A stretch of 42,677 nucleotides of DNA from a virus. Shown in pieces: positions 5,941 to 13,330 of the stretch. The stretch covers positions 1 to 42,677 of IMG/VR virus record IMGVR_UViG_3300043446_001004. One strand, given 5' to 3'. The first letter of the stretch is position 1, and each line of letters opens with the position of its first letter. Both the position numbers and the translations under genes were made by a program. The notes under the pieces are model-generated. The model saw nothing but the letters and a program-made list of their open reading frames with translations. It was not told where the DNA came from and searched no databases.

Positions 5941-6690
5941 ATGAATTTTATCAAAGATGAGGCCACTGGGCTGATTGGGCACAGAGAAGTAGCGAGACAC
6001 GAGTCGTTCAGCGGGTCTGACGATGAAGAGACTTACAAAGAGTCGTTAAAAACCCAGCCAGCTGACTGGATCTATCGTAATACTAAAGTAACATACAAGC
6101 GCAACGAGTACGGGCATCGCACCATTCCCATGTCCAACATCAAGCAGGACGGATACTTACTGACCACTGGTTGTAGTTTTACTGAAGGTATTGGATTGCC
6201 AGTAGAGGATGTCTGGCCGCATGTGTTAAGTCAACGCATGGGCAATATTCCCTACTACAATCTGGGGCTGGCCAGTTCAGGTCCTGATTTGGCCATGTAT
6301 AATCTGTGTCGCTTCCTCACTGCGTGTCCATACGCTCCTGGGTACATTGTGCTGTTTGTGCCCCCGCAAGATCGAATGTTTTCACTTGGTTATGGATTTG
6401 GTGACCGTAGAGTAAGGGCATCAGGCCCGTGGGACGAGAACGAGGGCGGACTAGGTAAGTTGTTCCAATTCAACGTCAAGTATTATACATTTGACACCAA
6501 CTTGTTAAAAGTTGATGCCACTTGGAAAGTCCTAAAACACGTGATGCCCAAAACCAAATTTGTCGCATTCACATTCCACGATGTACCAGAAACGCATAAC
6601 GATCTGGATCGCGCTCGTGATCTCATGCATCGTGGGCCACGAACCAATCAGGTGTATGCCGACTTTGCGTTGGGATTGATTAACAGTTAA
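5941..6690 (+). CDS. SGNH hydrolase-like protein, GCS variant
   Basis: A 249-residue protein with TTGCSFTEG (GCS at 77-79) as block I, LGLASSGPD near residue 118 as the Gly/Asn block, and a C-terminal DLMH matching the DxxH catalytic dyad of SGNH enzymes. The N-terminal 70 residues are an extension without recognised motif. ATG 5941 was chosen because the late promoter octamer lies just upstream; an in-frame ATG at 5899 would be inside the opposite early promoter. The stop overlaps the ClpS gene stop on the other strand, sharing TTAA. A late-expressed esterase or acyl transferase acting on glycan or lipid is possible. Confidence 0.7.
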   Translation: MNFIKDEATGLIGHREVARHESFSGSDDEETYKESLKTQPADWIYRNTKVTYKRNEYGHRTIPMSNIKQDGYLLTTGCSFTEGIGLPVEDVWPHVLSQRMGNIPYYNLGLASSGPDLAMYNLCRFLTACPYAPGYIVLFVPPQDRMFSLGYGFGDRRVRASGPWDENEGGLGKLFQFNVKYYTFDTNLLKVDATWKVLKHVMPKTKFVAFTFHDVPETHNDLDRARDLMHRGPRTNQVYADFALGLINS

Positions 6691-6992
6691 GCCACTTCCA
6701 CTTGAGCTTGCAATGGATGCTCGTATGCAGATGCGTACTGCATGATAGTGGTCTGTTTTGTTTCGGCAATGTCTTTAGTATATGTACCAGCTATGCCCTT
6801 GCCTTGCTCGTGAACCTGCAGAGTCACATGTGTTGCTTGTTCTATTGTGAGATTGCATACTTTGAGTAGAACTGCAATCACAAACTCCATGGGAGTGAAG
6901 TCGTCGTTCATCAACACCAGTTTGTACATGTCTGGTGGTTTGACTGTGTCCCGTTGTTCACCCAGTACTCGATCAATTACGTTATCTTCCAT
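6687..6992 (-). CDS. clpS: ClpS-family Clp protease adaptor
   Basis: A 101-residue protein matching ClpS along its core: KPPDMYKLVLMNDDFTPMEF, VHEQGKGIAGTYT and DIAETK. The N-degron pocket residues N29, D30, D31 and H61 are present. ClpS delivers proteins with destabilising N-termini to ClpAP and inhibits other ClpA substrates. A phage copy could redirect host proteolysis (inference). I start at ATG 6992 because the core begins soon after; a GTG at 7022 would overlap the upstream radical SAM gene. It follows that gene (stop 6994) by one base and is presumably co-transcribed with it. Confidence 0.9.
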   Translation of the reverse strand: MEDNVIDRVLGEQRDTVKPPDMYKLVLMNDDFTPMEFVIAVLLKVCNLTIEQATHVTLQVHEQGKGIAGTYTKDIAETKQTTIMQYASAYEHPLQAQVEVA

Positions 6993-6993
6993 G

Positions 6994-8232
6994 TCAGTTG
7001 CACTTTTTACAAAATTTTCCACATATGGCCAACTTGTTGTCGGTCTCTAGATCCTGATACACCAGTTGATTTAACACACCGCTGTCCAGGATTTCACCAA
7101 GACTATAACGCCTTAGACTGAATTTGTCAACACCAATCTCGTGGATTTTGTTCAGCATTTCGGCATCCACAGTGTCCAACAACTGGCGCGGTTCACCATT
7201 TATGATCTGTTGCTGTGTTACTAGGCCTTTGGTCATTCTGTTACCAGTAAAACGACCACTGATGAAACAACAGGGCATCACATACAAGTCATAGGTGATA
7301 AAGATAAACAGAACTTTTTTATTTCGTCGTTCAATGTCGTCCCAACTGATACAATGTACGTCTTGTGTCTTGGCATTACGCCACATGTCAGTTTGATATA
7401 TTTCGTAAGGTGCCCCTTCAGGAAAACGAAACTGTTCTCGTCCCGGGCGATTGAATGCAAGTGGTTGTGATTTGGGAACTTCTGGTATCACAGGTTCAGC
7501 CAAGTTCAACTTGGTCCAATTGTCAAGTAACTGATCCCAGTTGTGTGCTGGATATATCTGATTTATCAGTGGACGATATTGTTCTGTATTCAGTTTGGTA
7601 AGAGTGTGAGTGTGCTGATCATTTCGATCTTGTACCGCAATACGGGCTGGTCCATAACTTTCTTTTACGTGCAGAGTGTTCACCCCCACGTCACGAGCCC
7701 AGGCAATCACATTGGGCAAATCATGAATATTCTGATCAAACGCCAGGAATTGTAGCGTCAGTTGCCACAACCCGCTGACATTTTTTCGAAATGCACGAAT
7801 ATTTCGATCCACTGCTTCCCATTTGACACCTGCTCTGTACCAGTTGTTGACATCACGATAGCCGTCAATACCAAACGTCATTGTGACACCAGCGGCTGCC
7901 AGACGTTCATAACTTTCCACACTGCCAATGCCACCATTGGTACTCACTCGCACCTGACATCCCGGTTGTGTACGCACAATGTATTCGGCAATGTCTGCTA
8001 TCTCGGGATTGGTCATGGGATCACCAATATTGCCGCAGAAGTTGATGGCCTTGATACCAGTAGTGTACTTGAGAGCTCTTTTAAATTCTCTTAATGTAGT
8101 ATATCCCTGATCCACATCAGCCATTTGTAATGCAGTGGGATCGCGGCGCAGACACACAGGACAAGTGGCCTGGCAGGCACTGCTAATTTCCCAATCAATA
8201 CTGTGGAGGTCGTCTTTGGTTACTAGGGGCAT
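6994..8232 (-). CDS. Radical SAM protein with SPASM-like C-terminus
   Basis: A 412-residue protein. CQATCPVC (C20, C24, C27) binds the radical SAM cluster, followed by the strand FCGNIGDPM in place of GGE. The C-terminal part has VMPCCFISGR near residue 318 and CGKFCKKC at the very end, consistent with one or more auxiliary clusters of SPASM/twitch type. Such enzymes often modify peptides or carry out dehydrogenation. It stands downstream of three tRNA genes and upstream of clpS. A host-type promoter at 8541-8569 may read through the tRNAs into it. The substrate is unknown. Confidence 0.85.
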   Translation of the reverse strand: MPLVTKDDLHSIDWEISSACQATCPVCLRRDPTALQMADVDQGYTTLREFKRALKYTTGIKAINFCGNIGDPMTNPEIADIAEYIVRTQPGCQVRVSTNGGIGSVESYERLAAAGVTMTFGIDGYRDVNNWYRAGVKWEAVDRNIRAFRKNVSGLWQLTLQFLAFDQNIHDLPNVIAWARDVGVNTLHVKESYGPARIAVQDRNDQHTHTLTKLNTEQYRPLINQIYPAHNWDQLLDNWTKLNLAEPVIPEVPKSQPLAFNRPGREQFRFPEGAPYEIYQTDMWRNAKTQDVHCISWDDIERRNKKVLFIFITYDLYVMPCCFISGRFTGNRMTKGLVTQQQIINGEPRQLLDTVDAEMLNKIHEIGVDKFSLRRYSLGEILDSGVLNQLVYQDLETDNKLAICGKFCKKCN

Positions 8233-8239
8233 AAAAGAA

Positions 8240-8315
<76 letters not shown>

Positions 8316-8338
8316 AATCTTTTATTTACCCAAACTGA

Positions 8339-8422
8339 TGGTACGGGTGGCCGGACTCGAACCGGCATGCCTTTCGACGGGAGATTTTAAGTCTCCTGAG
8401 TATACCATTTCTCCACACCCGC
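8339..8422 (-). tRNA. tRNA-Leu (anticodon UAA)
   Basis: 84 nt with a long variable arm. Anticodon stem GGAGA/TCTCC encloses CTTAAAA. T-arm GCCGGTTCGAGTCCGGC is intact, CCA is encoded, and the first acceptor pair is G-U. Confidence 0.93.
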
Positions 8423-8428
8423 ATTTGT

Positions 8429-8503
8429 TGGTGGGCTGGGAGGGACTTGAACCCCCACTCGGTCGATTATGAGTCGACTGTTTCACCTTTAAACTACCAG
8501 CCC
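8429..8503 (-). tRNA. tRNA with CAU anticodon (Met or Ile2)
   Basis: 75 nt, acceptor GGGCTGG/CCAGCCC, anticodon stem GTCGA/TCGAC around CTCATAA, T-arm with GTTCAAGTC, CCA encoded. The loop fits elongator Met or lysidine-modified Ile(CAU); sequence alone does not settle it. The paired first acceptor position makes initiator Met unlikely. Confidence 0.9.
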
Positions 8504-8540
8504 GGATACTTATTTAATAGAAATCAGATAAGTGACACCT

Positions 8541-8569
8541 ATTGTAGCAGGGAATCAGCTGGGTGTCAA
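8541..8569 (-). promoter_or_regulatory. Early promoter for the tRNA cluster
   Basis: TTGACA (8564-8569), 17-bp spacer, TACAAT (8541-8546) on the minus strand, about 30 nt before the first tRNA. Confidence 0.85.
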
Positions 8570-8577
8570 GCACTTTG

Positions 8578-8585
8578 TATAAATA
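8578..8585 (+). promoter_or_regulatory. T4-type late promoter (TATAAATA)
   Basis: Exact T4 late consensus, 8 bp from the divergent tRNA promoter. It leads to the genes at 8629 and 8787 with a leader of about 35-40 nt. Confidence 0.8.
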
Positions 8586-8628
8586 TCAGTGAAAACCATT
8601 AATGGTAAACCACTATAGGAGAACTAAT

Positions 8629-8790
8629 ATGATGCAAAACATCTTAGAACGACTTGCAGAAATGTTTCCAAAACAAAACTATCAAAGCAGGTTAGACGCA
8701 TACGTTACAAGTAAGAACCCACAAAACGCCGCCGAGGTGGACATGTGGATTCGTGAATACGAAATACACAAACAAGGATGGTCACAATGA
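8629..8790 (+). CDS. Small late protein, 53 residues
   Basis: Two adjacent ATGs (8629, 8632) follow AGGAGA. The product starts MMQNILERLAEMF and is helical and charged, ending HKQGWSQ, with no Cys or membrane segment. It is the first gene of a two-gene late unit from the TATAAATA at 8578; its stop overlaps the next start as ATGA. The function is unknown; small helical late proteins are often virion- or assembly-associated. Confidence 0.7.
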   Translation: MMQNILERLAEMFPKQNYQSRLDAYVTSKNPQNAAEVDMWIREYEIHKQGWSQ

Positions 8791-8891
8791 AATTTTTAAA
8801 ACAACTTCGAGAAATATTTGAGCAAACACTGACAGCGGCACATCTGGCACGCCTGGGCGAATACAAAGCCAGCGCCCGCGTGTTCAAATAA
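8787..8891 (+). CDS. Very small late protein, 34 residues
   Basis: The start ATG 8787 overlaps the previous stop (ATGA) and the frame ends at TAA 8889-8891, directly abutting the convergent stop of the DUF2061 gene. The product begins MKFLKQLREIFEQ and ends ASARVFK; it is a basic amphipathic helix. Translational coupling and the exact abutment with the neighbouring gene argue that it is real. The function is unknown. Confidence 0.6.
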   Translation: MKFLKQLREIFEQTLTAAHLARLGEYKASARVFK

Positions 8892-9098
8892 TCACTCTTT
8901 ACGACCCCAACCAATCCTGTTCCACACACGCTCGTGAGCCCAGAATAAAAATATCTTGGTCATGATTTCCGTCAGTGCAATGCCACTGGCCAATAATGCT
9001 TGGCCAGTGATTAGCCAGCTGATCAAAAACGTGTCCACTGTTCCTGTCACACGCCAGCTGACTGCTTTGGCTAGACTACGTACAGGAGTGTCACTCAA
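8892..9098 (-). CDS. DUF2061 family small membrane protein
   Basis: A 68-residue protein with RSLAKAVSWRVTGTVDTF at its start and KIFLFWAHERVWNRIGWG at its end, the pattern of DUF2061. Two hydrophobic segments (about 20-40 and 44-57) suggest two membrane passes. I chose the TTG at 9098, which overlaps the stop of the kinase-nucleotidyltransferase gene; an ATG far upstream would lie wholly within that gene. It is the last gene of the 11-gene operon. Its close coupling to a kinase suggests a membrane partner for that pathway, but the family has no established function. Confidence 0.75.
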   Translation of the reverse strand: MSDTPVRSLAKAVSWRVTGTVDTFLISWLITGQALLASGIALTEIMTKIFLFWAHERVWNRIGWGRKE

Positions 9099-9882
9099 GG
9101 CCCATAGCCTTTCTAATCTTGGTAGCTGAAATATCAGTAATAGTGGGATCAAACTCTTCTTTTTCAATCTTGTAGCCCACGTCACGTCCGTAAGTGATAT
9201 GTACGATATTGGGAACAACTTGAATCTCGTAACGGCCCTGATACATGGGGTCTAGGTCACGACGAATATAGTATTCCACTTCACTGATGGCAAAAGGATT
9301 GCTACCGTTCCAGCCCTGACAATCGCGGATCTGTATTACCACTTGCCCAGTCTTTTCTAGAGCACGTTCAAACAACGCACGATGGCCCTGATGCCAAGGT
9401 TGCCAACGACCCAACATCTGTACAGTTTCCTTCTTCCAGTCAAAAACTGGTCGACGAATTCCTTTCTGAATACAGTCGGAGATGATAGCAGACCATTTCT
9501 CAGCTTCTTTTTCGTTGATACGGAAATCGTACTGTACAGGTTTTACAAACATCTTGTTGGTGTCATCATAACGACCCTGCTCAATTGTATCCAACCAGAT
9601 AGTCCAGTCAGCTTCAAAGTTGTCGCGCATGACTTCCAGTGGAGCAACAAAGTCGCAAATGGCGTAGTCAGTACCGCAACTGTCTGATAGTTCGCGCATA
9701 CGATTGCTCTGGCGCACACGGCCAGCTTCACTAAAATCCCAGTCGTCCCATTTTTTGCGAATCTCATCCGCATTGAACCAGGACACTGAACGTCCAGAGT
9801 TCTGAAGTTGATCTAGTAGATACTTGGCCAGTGTGGTTTTGCCAGCGCCTGGCAGGCCCATAATTAAAATACGTGTTGTCAT
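9091..9882 (-). CDS. Fusion of APS-kinase-like P-loop kinase and HxGH nucleotidyltransferase
   Basis: A 263-residue fusion. Residues 1-145 are a P-loop kinase with GLPGAGKTT (9-17) and WFNADEIRK (35-43), resembling CysC adenylylsulfate kinase. Residues 155-263 are a nucleotidyltransferase with GRWQPWHQGH (HQGH at 164-167), NPFAISE and the ISATKIR signature (251-257), closest in layout to NMN adenylyltransferases. Possible roles are activation of a small alcohol or sulfate, or NAD-type salvage in NadR-like fashion with the domains in reversed order. It overlaps the SGNH gene upstream by 4 bp (ATGA). Confidence 0.85.
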   Translation of the reverse strand: MTTRILIMGLPGAGKTTLAKYLLDQLQNSGRSVSWFNADEIRKKWDDWDFSEAGRVRQSNRMRELSDSCGTDYAICDFVAPLEVMRDNFEADWTIWLDTIEQGRYDDTNKMFVKPVQYDFRINEKEAEKWSAIISDCIQKGIRRPVFDWKKETVQMLGRWQPWHQGHRALFERALEKTGQVVIQIRDCQGWNGSNPFAISEVEYYIRRDLDPMYQGRYEIQVVPNIVHITYGRDVGYKIEKEEFDPTITDISATKIRKAMGLE

Positions 9883-10559
9883 GTCAAATCCCTTTTAATG
9901 TGTTCGTAAATTGTTTCAGCAACCAACTGATGCCCTTGTTCTAAAAAATGACCCCCAGGGCCGCTGGGCAAATCCTTGCACCATTGCAACATGGTGCTTC
10001 CCAGTTGGATATAATTATTTGTATCTATATACCGACGATCTGCACCTTCGAAACTTAGACTAAATGTATTTACAAATCTGTACGCCTGTTTAGTAAATTT
10101 AAAGTGATTCTGCAGGGCAATTATCTGAGCTCGTGTGGCCTGAAGTGCCAGTGCATCGTCATAATGTGTCTTATAGAATTCTCGGACGCCAGAGAATTTG
10201 GAGGCAGAGGCCATTACTGCCGATACTGGTAGCTCTTTGCCATTGTATGCCCAGTCCTGTCTATTATGACCAGTCCAGGCACAAATGATCATATTGTACT
10301 TTTTAGTCAGCGATTCCGAAACAGCTAATCTGAATATGCGTCCGTTACTGCCACCTGTTAAACTCATGTTGACCACTTCATGTCCAGTCATCTGTCCAAT
10401 AAGACTGGGCCAGGAGTACGCACTGGGCGTCAATGGTTGAACTTTGGTGGTTTGTGGTACTTTCCAAAACAATCCATGATCATCAATTTGTTCTGCTGAT
10501 GGCTGATCTGCCAACTCAGCGCCAAACGAAAAACTGTCACCAAGTACCAGAATTGTCAT
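9879..10559 (-). CDS. SGNH/GDSL hydrolase
   Basis: A 226-residue protein with the canonical LGDSFSFG block I (Ser9), MSLTGGSNGRI near 64-75 supplying the Gly/Asn oxyanion blocks, and GGHFLEQGHQL near the C-terminus for the catalytic His. There is no signal peptide. Start ATG 10559 overlaps the upstream stop as ATGA. It sits between a 2OG-Fe oxygenase and a kinase-nucleotidyltransferase, so it probably acts on the same modified small molecule or polymer (inference). Unlike the two plus-strand relatives in this window it keeps GDS. Confidence 0.8.
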   Translation of the reverse strand: MTILVLGDSFSFGAELADQPSAEQIDDHGLFWKVPQTTKVQPLTPSAYSWPSLIGQMTGHEVVNMSLTGGSNGRIFRLAVSESLTKKYNMIICAWTGHNRQDWAYNGKELPVSAVMASASKFSGVREFYKTHYDDALALQATRAQIIALQNHFKFTKQAYRFVNTFSLSFEGADRRYIDTNNYIQLGSTMLQWCKDLPSGPGGHFLEQGHQLVAETIYEHIKRDLT

Positions 10560-11116
10560 ACACGCTTGAATCGGAGATAGACGCTGTGGCGATGTACGCC
10601 TGGTGGTACTGGGGTAATCAGCCCGTGCATTACACCACCAGGATTGGGTAACATGTAACCAAAATTGTTTCTATAGGGCAACTGGTACGTGATATGCTCG
10701 TCTGCGCTGTAGAATGTGGTGCCCAGATGGTTGATGTCTTCTTTAGTAATGTAGATCTGTATTGCGTGATCATACGCATCCACGATGTCTTTATGTGGGG
10801 TAATAGAGTAGCCAGGGAGGTCTTCCCACAACTGTAAGTCGTCGAACTCAACCCGATTGCCCACGTGATCTGCCACATAGTTCAACATGTTGTCACTGCT
10901 GACGTATGCTCGCACTAGATCCAGTGTAGCATCTGAACCCACATACACCTCACGTCCGCCGCGGTGTGCAAACTCGGACGGTGCGGCCCATTCGGGAGAC
11001 CGTGCTACATAAGAGTCAAACAGAACCTGAAGATTGGTTACCAGTTCAGGCGTAAAATAATCTTCCACCAGGTATACTGTTTCACCATCAGGGTTTGTTA
11101 TTTTGGTCGTGTTCAT
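10556..11116 (-). CDS. 2OG-Fe(II) oxygenase
   Basis: A 186-residue protein with a double-stranded beta-helix signature: HKD (H108, D110) and H164 as iron ligands, and R176 before HSVYLRF for 2-oxoglutarate. I start at ATG 11116, which overlaps the carbamoyltransferase stop (ATGA), rather than the GTG at 11122. The family hydroxylates or oxidises amino acids, nucleobases or small molecules. Its position directly after a carbamoyltransferase suggests it makes a hydroxyl group that could then be carbamoylated, but this is inference. Confidence 0.8.
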   Translation of the reverse strand: MNTTKITNPDGETVYLVEDYFTPELVTNLQVLFDSYVARSPEWAAPSEFAHRGGREVYVGSDATLDLVRAYVSSDNMLNYVADHVGNRVEFDDLQLWEDLPGYSITPHKDIVDAYDHAIQIYITKEDINHLGTTFYSADEHITYQLPYRNNFGYMLPNPGGVMHGLITPVPPGVHRHSVYLRFKRV

Positions 11117-12600
11117 GAGCACACCTTGACACCATACAGTGCTTCGAAACGATCTGCGTCAGCACGATCATTCACCATGGGTTCGCCTCTGATGTTTAAG
11201 CTGGTGTTGAGTAACATGGGACACCCACTCACTTCGTACCATTTTTCAAGCAACTGTCGTATTCCTGATCCATCTTTTGGCACTGTCTGTACACGACTAG
11301 TCCCGTCGTGATGAATGATAGCAGGAAATAGGTCAGGATGCCTACAGCGAGCGACTGACTGCATATACCTGCTGTCACTCCAGCCACGAGGCATATCAAA
11401 GTAAGTGTCAGCCAGTTCCTCCAGAATAACGGGCGCAAAAGGTCTGAATTGTTGTCTACGTTTGATTGCATTTACTTTTCCTTTAATCTCTTCTCCTCTT
11501 GGATCCGCCAAGAGCGAACGGTTACCCAGGGCACGAGGGCCAAATTCGGAATATCCGGAAGCCACTCCCACAATAGACTGAATAAGTAGCTCATTAATAA
11601 TGTCAGCAACAGGATAAGGGCCAGGAATATTATACCCGAGATAAGCACTACGCCAGTTAATTCTACGTCCATGAACCAGAGCGGCAGCGCCAAGGCTGCT
11701 ACCAGCATCACCAGGATTAGGCATAATCCAGATATTTTCAAAGTACTCTCCTAAGAATCGGTTGGCTAGGCAGTTGAGTGCCACACCACCCTGATACACC
11801 AGGTTGCCCGTTGTGTCTAGATCACGAGCTATTGTCATGACCTCTCGTATCAGTTTCTCAGCAATCACTTGTGCGTCATAAGCCACGTTGTACTTATCTT
11901 CACTCAGCGTGGAGATTTCAGGTAATCCGATATGCAGATTCTCTTTAAACTTCAAGTCGCCTGCCAACAGATTGCTTTCAATGTCAGCAGTGCGATATTC
12001 GTTGGGTGTACCATATGCGGCCATGCCCATGAGAATGTATTCTTCGTCCATGGGCATCAGTCCCACATGGTCAGTGAATGCACTGTACATGAGACCAATA
12101 CTATGTGGGTAACGACGATTCCAGATCTTCTTGTAGTGTGCTTGACCGTCCACATAATGTGCTGACCAAATACTAATAGTATCCCATTCGCCAATGGCAT
12201 CAATTACCACAACTGTAGCTGAATCGAACGGACTTGTTTGGAATCCTGCGGCAGCATGACTCATGTGGTGGTTCTGATACACCACTGGTATCTTGGACCA
12301 GCTGGCATCACCCAACATGCTGGCCAGGCGTTTGTTTAGATTGCTGGCTTCAAAATTGAACAACTGACGCCATTGCCCAGTATACAGTTGGCGTGTTTTC
12401 TTGACCCAGGGAGTTTCATAATAACTGATGACGTCAGGTTTGCCGTGCTGGGCGATTTCCTTGATCAAGTTGGGATGCAGGTCAGCATCATGTTTGTTTT
12501 TGCTAAATCGTTCGCTATGTGATGCAAATAAAATATCACTACCATCTAGTAGTGTTGCTGCCGCATCATGGAATCCTGAGCTTATGCCTAATATTTTCAT
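11113..12600 (-). CDS. NodU/CmcH-type O-carbamoyltransferase
   Basis: A 495-residue protein matching the carbamoyltransferase family: MKILGISSGFHDAAATLL at the N-terminus, QNHHMSHAAAGF near residue 109 with the metal/ATP-binding His residues, GGVALNC near 270, and the YrdC-like C-terminal signature EFGPRALGNRSLLADPR followed by KRRQQFRPFAP. The family transfers carbamoyl from carbamoyl phosphate through a carbamoyl-adenylate to a hydroxyl. Known acceptors are Nod factors, antibiotics and, in some phages, hydroxymethylated pyrimidines. Full length; both ends overlap neighbours by 4 bp. The acceptor could be a nucleobase, a glycan or a tRNA. Confidence 0.9.
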   Translation of the reverse strand: MKILGISSGFHDAAATLLDGSDILFASHSERFSKNKHDADLHPNLIKEIAQHGKPDVISYYETPWVKKTRQLYTGQWRQLFNFEASNLNKRLASMLGDASWSKIPVVYQNHHMSHAAAGFQTSPFDSATVVVIDAIGEWDTISIWSAHYVDGQAHYKKIWNRRYPHSIGLMYSAFTDHVGLMPMDEEYILMGMAAYGTPNEYRTADIESNLLAGDLKFKENLHIGLPEISTLSEDKYNVAYDAQVIAEKLIREVMTIARDLDTTGNLVYQGGVALNCLANRFLGEYFENIWIMPNPGDAGSSLGAAALVHGRRINWRSAYLGYNIPGPYPVADIINELLIQSIVGVASGYSEFGPRALGNRSLLADPRGEEIKGKVNAIKRRQQFRPFAPVILEELADTYFDMPRGWSDSRYMQSVARCRHPDLFPAIIHHDGTSRVQTVPKDGSGIRQLLEKWYEVSGCPMLLNTSLNIRGEPMVNDRADADRFEALYGVKVCS

Positions 12601-12881
12601 TTCAATCCGTTTTTCAATACATCAATAGTTATGCGATCACGAAAGATGTTGAAACGCATTTCAAAATTGTATGTGGCTTTGGCAACGTCGATATCATTGC
12701 CCCAACGCAACTGCTTGAGTAAATGATCAGCCCAACGTGCCATGTCATCCTTCATGATAGTCAGCTCAACTGGTTCAGGAAAGTGCTGATTGGCAGGGCT
12801 TAATTTCTGATACTGGCTCCATTGATCCAGGAGACTTTCTGCTAATTGTTTAACTAGGTCTGGATCATGGTCAGTGGTCAC
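12597..12881 (-). CDS. Hypothetical protein, 94 residues
   Basis: The start is a GTG at 12881 overlapping the preceding TGA (GTGA) with GGAGG about 11 nt upstream; an upstream ATG at 12974 would overlap the UvsY-like gene by nearly 100 bp. The product begins MTTDHDPDLVKQ, is helical and mildly charged, and contains the helix DDMARWADHLLKQL. No motif is recognised. Both junctions overlap by 4 bp, so it is translated as part of the operon between the UvsY-like protein and the carbamoyltransferase. Confidence 0.7.
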   Translation of the reverse strand: MTTDHDPDLVKQLAESLLDQWSQYQKLSPANQHFPEPVELTIMKDDMARWADHLLKQLRWGNDIDVAKATYNFEMRFNIFRDRITIDVLKNGLK

Positions 12882-13330
12882 AATGTCACATCCTCCATGC
12901 CCGCTGTGCGTAGACGAACTATGTGTCCCATTTGCCACTGTTTGGCTTCCAGTCCCTTCATCACACCCAACCACTTGTTGCGTAGTAGAGCCACTTCGTT
13001 AATCAGTGTTTCATAATCGATAACTTCTGCCTCACCGTCCACATACTTTTCAGCATCACGGCTAGTTAATGCACGAGCATATCCTTCCAGATACTTTTGA
13101 AAGTGTTTGCGTCTTATCTTGCGTAACTGAATGTTCATGTAGTTCAGCACTGCTTCTATTTCCTGTAGCTGATTAAAGCGATGTTCAGTAATACCAGGAA
13201 TATTACTGATAGCCTTCTCCACGTTACCAGTGATGCGGCACTCTGTTTTTGCCGCACCCAGTTCTGCTTCATAGTAAGCAATAAAGTCTGGGAGTAAGCC
13301 CAGGTCTGCGACAACTTTGTTATACCACAT
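12878..13330 (-). CDS. uvsY: UvsY-like recombination mediator
   Basis: A 150-residue protein, close to T4 UvsY in length (137). The C-terminal half matches UvsY in pattern: a Lys/Arg-rich helix leading to YLEGYARALTSRDA, then DGEAEVIDY, an aromatic/Leu helix NKWLGVMKGLEAKQW and GHIVRLRTAG, parallel to UvsY's final helices ending IQDMRA. UvsY loads UvsX onto gp32-coated ssDNA; both partners are encoded at 15749 and 16870. It overlaps the radical SAM gene upstream by 11 bp. The assignment rests on pattern memory and the presence of partners. Confidence 0.6.
   Translation of the reverse strand: MWYNKVVADLGLLPDFIAYYEAELGAAKTECRITGNVEKAISNIPGITEHRFNQLQEIEAVLNYMNIQLRKIRRKHFQKYLEGYARALTSRDAEKYVDGEAEVIDYETLINEVALLRNKWLGVMKGLEAKQWQMGHIVRLRTAGMEDVTL

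Noticed and set aside
8429-8503. Initiator tRNA-Met
   Set aside because: Initiator tRNAs have a mismatched first acceptor pair and GGG/CCC in the anticodon stem; this one has neither.
11229-11741. Two hydrophobic same-strand frames (89 and 80 codons) inside the carbamoyltransferase gene that look like membrane proteins
   Set aside because: They lie wholly within a well-matched family gene in a shifted frame, lack ribosome sites, and hydrophobic runs are expected from a shifted coding frame.
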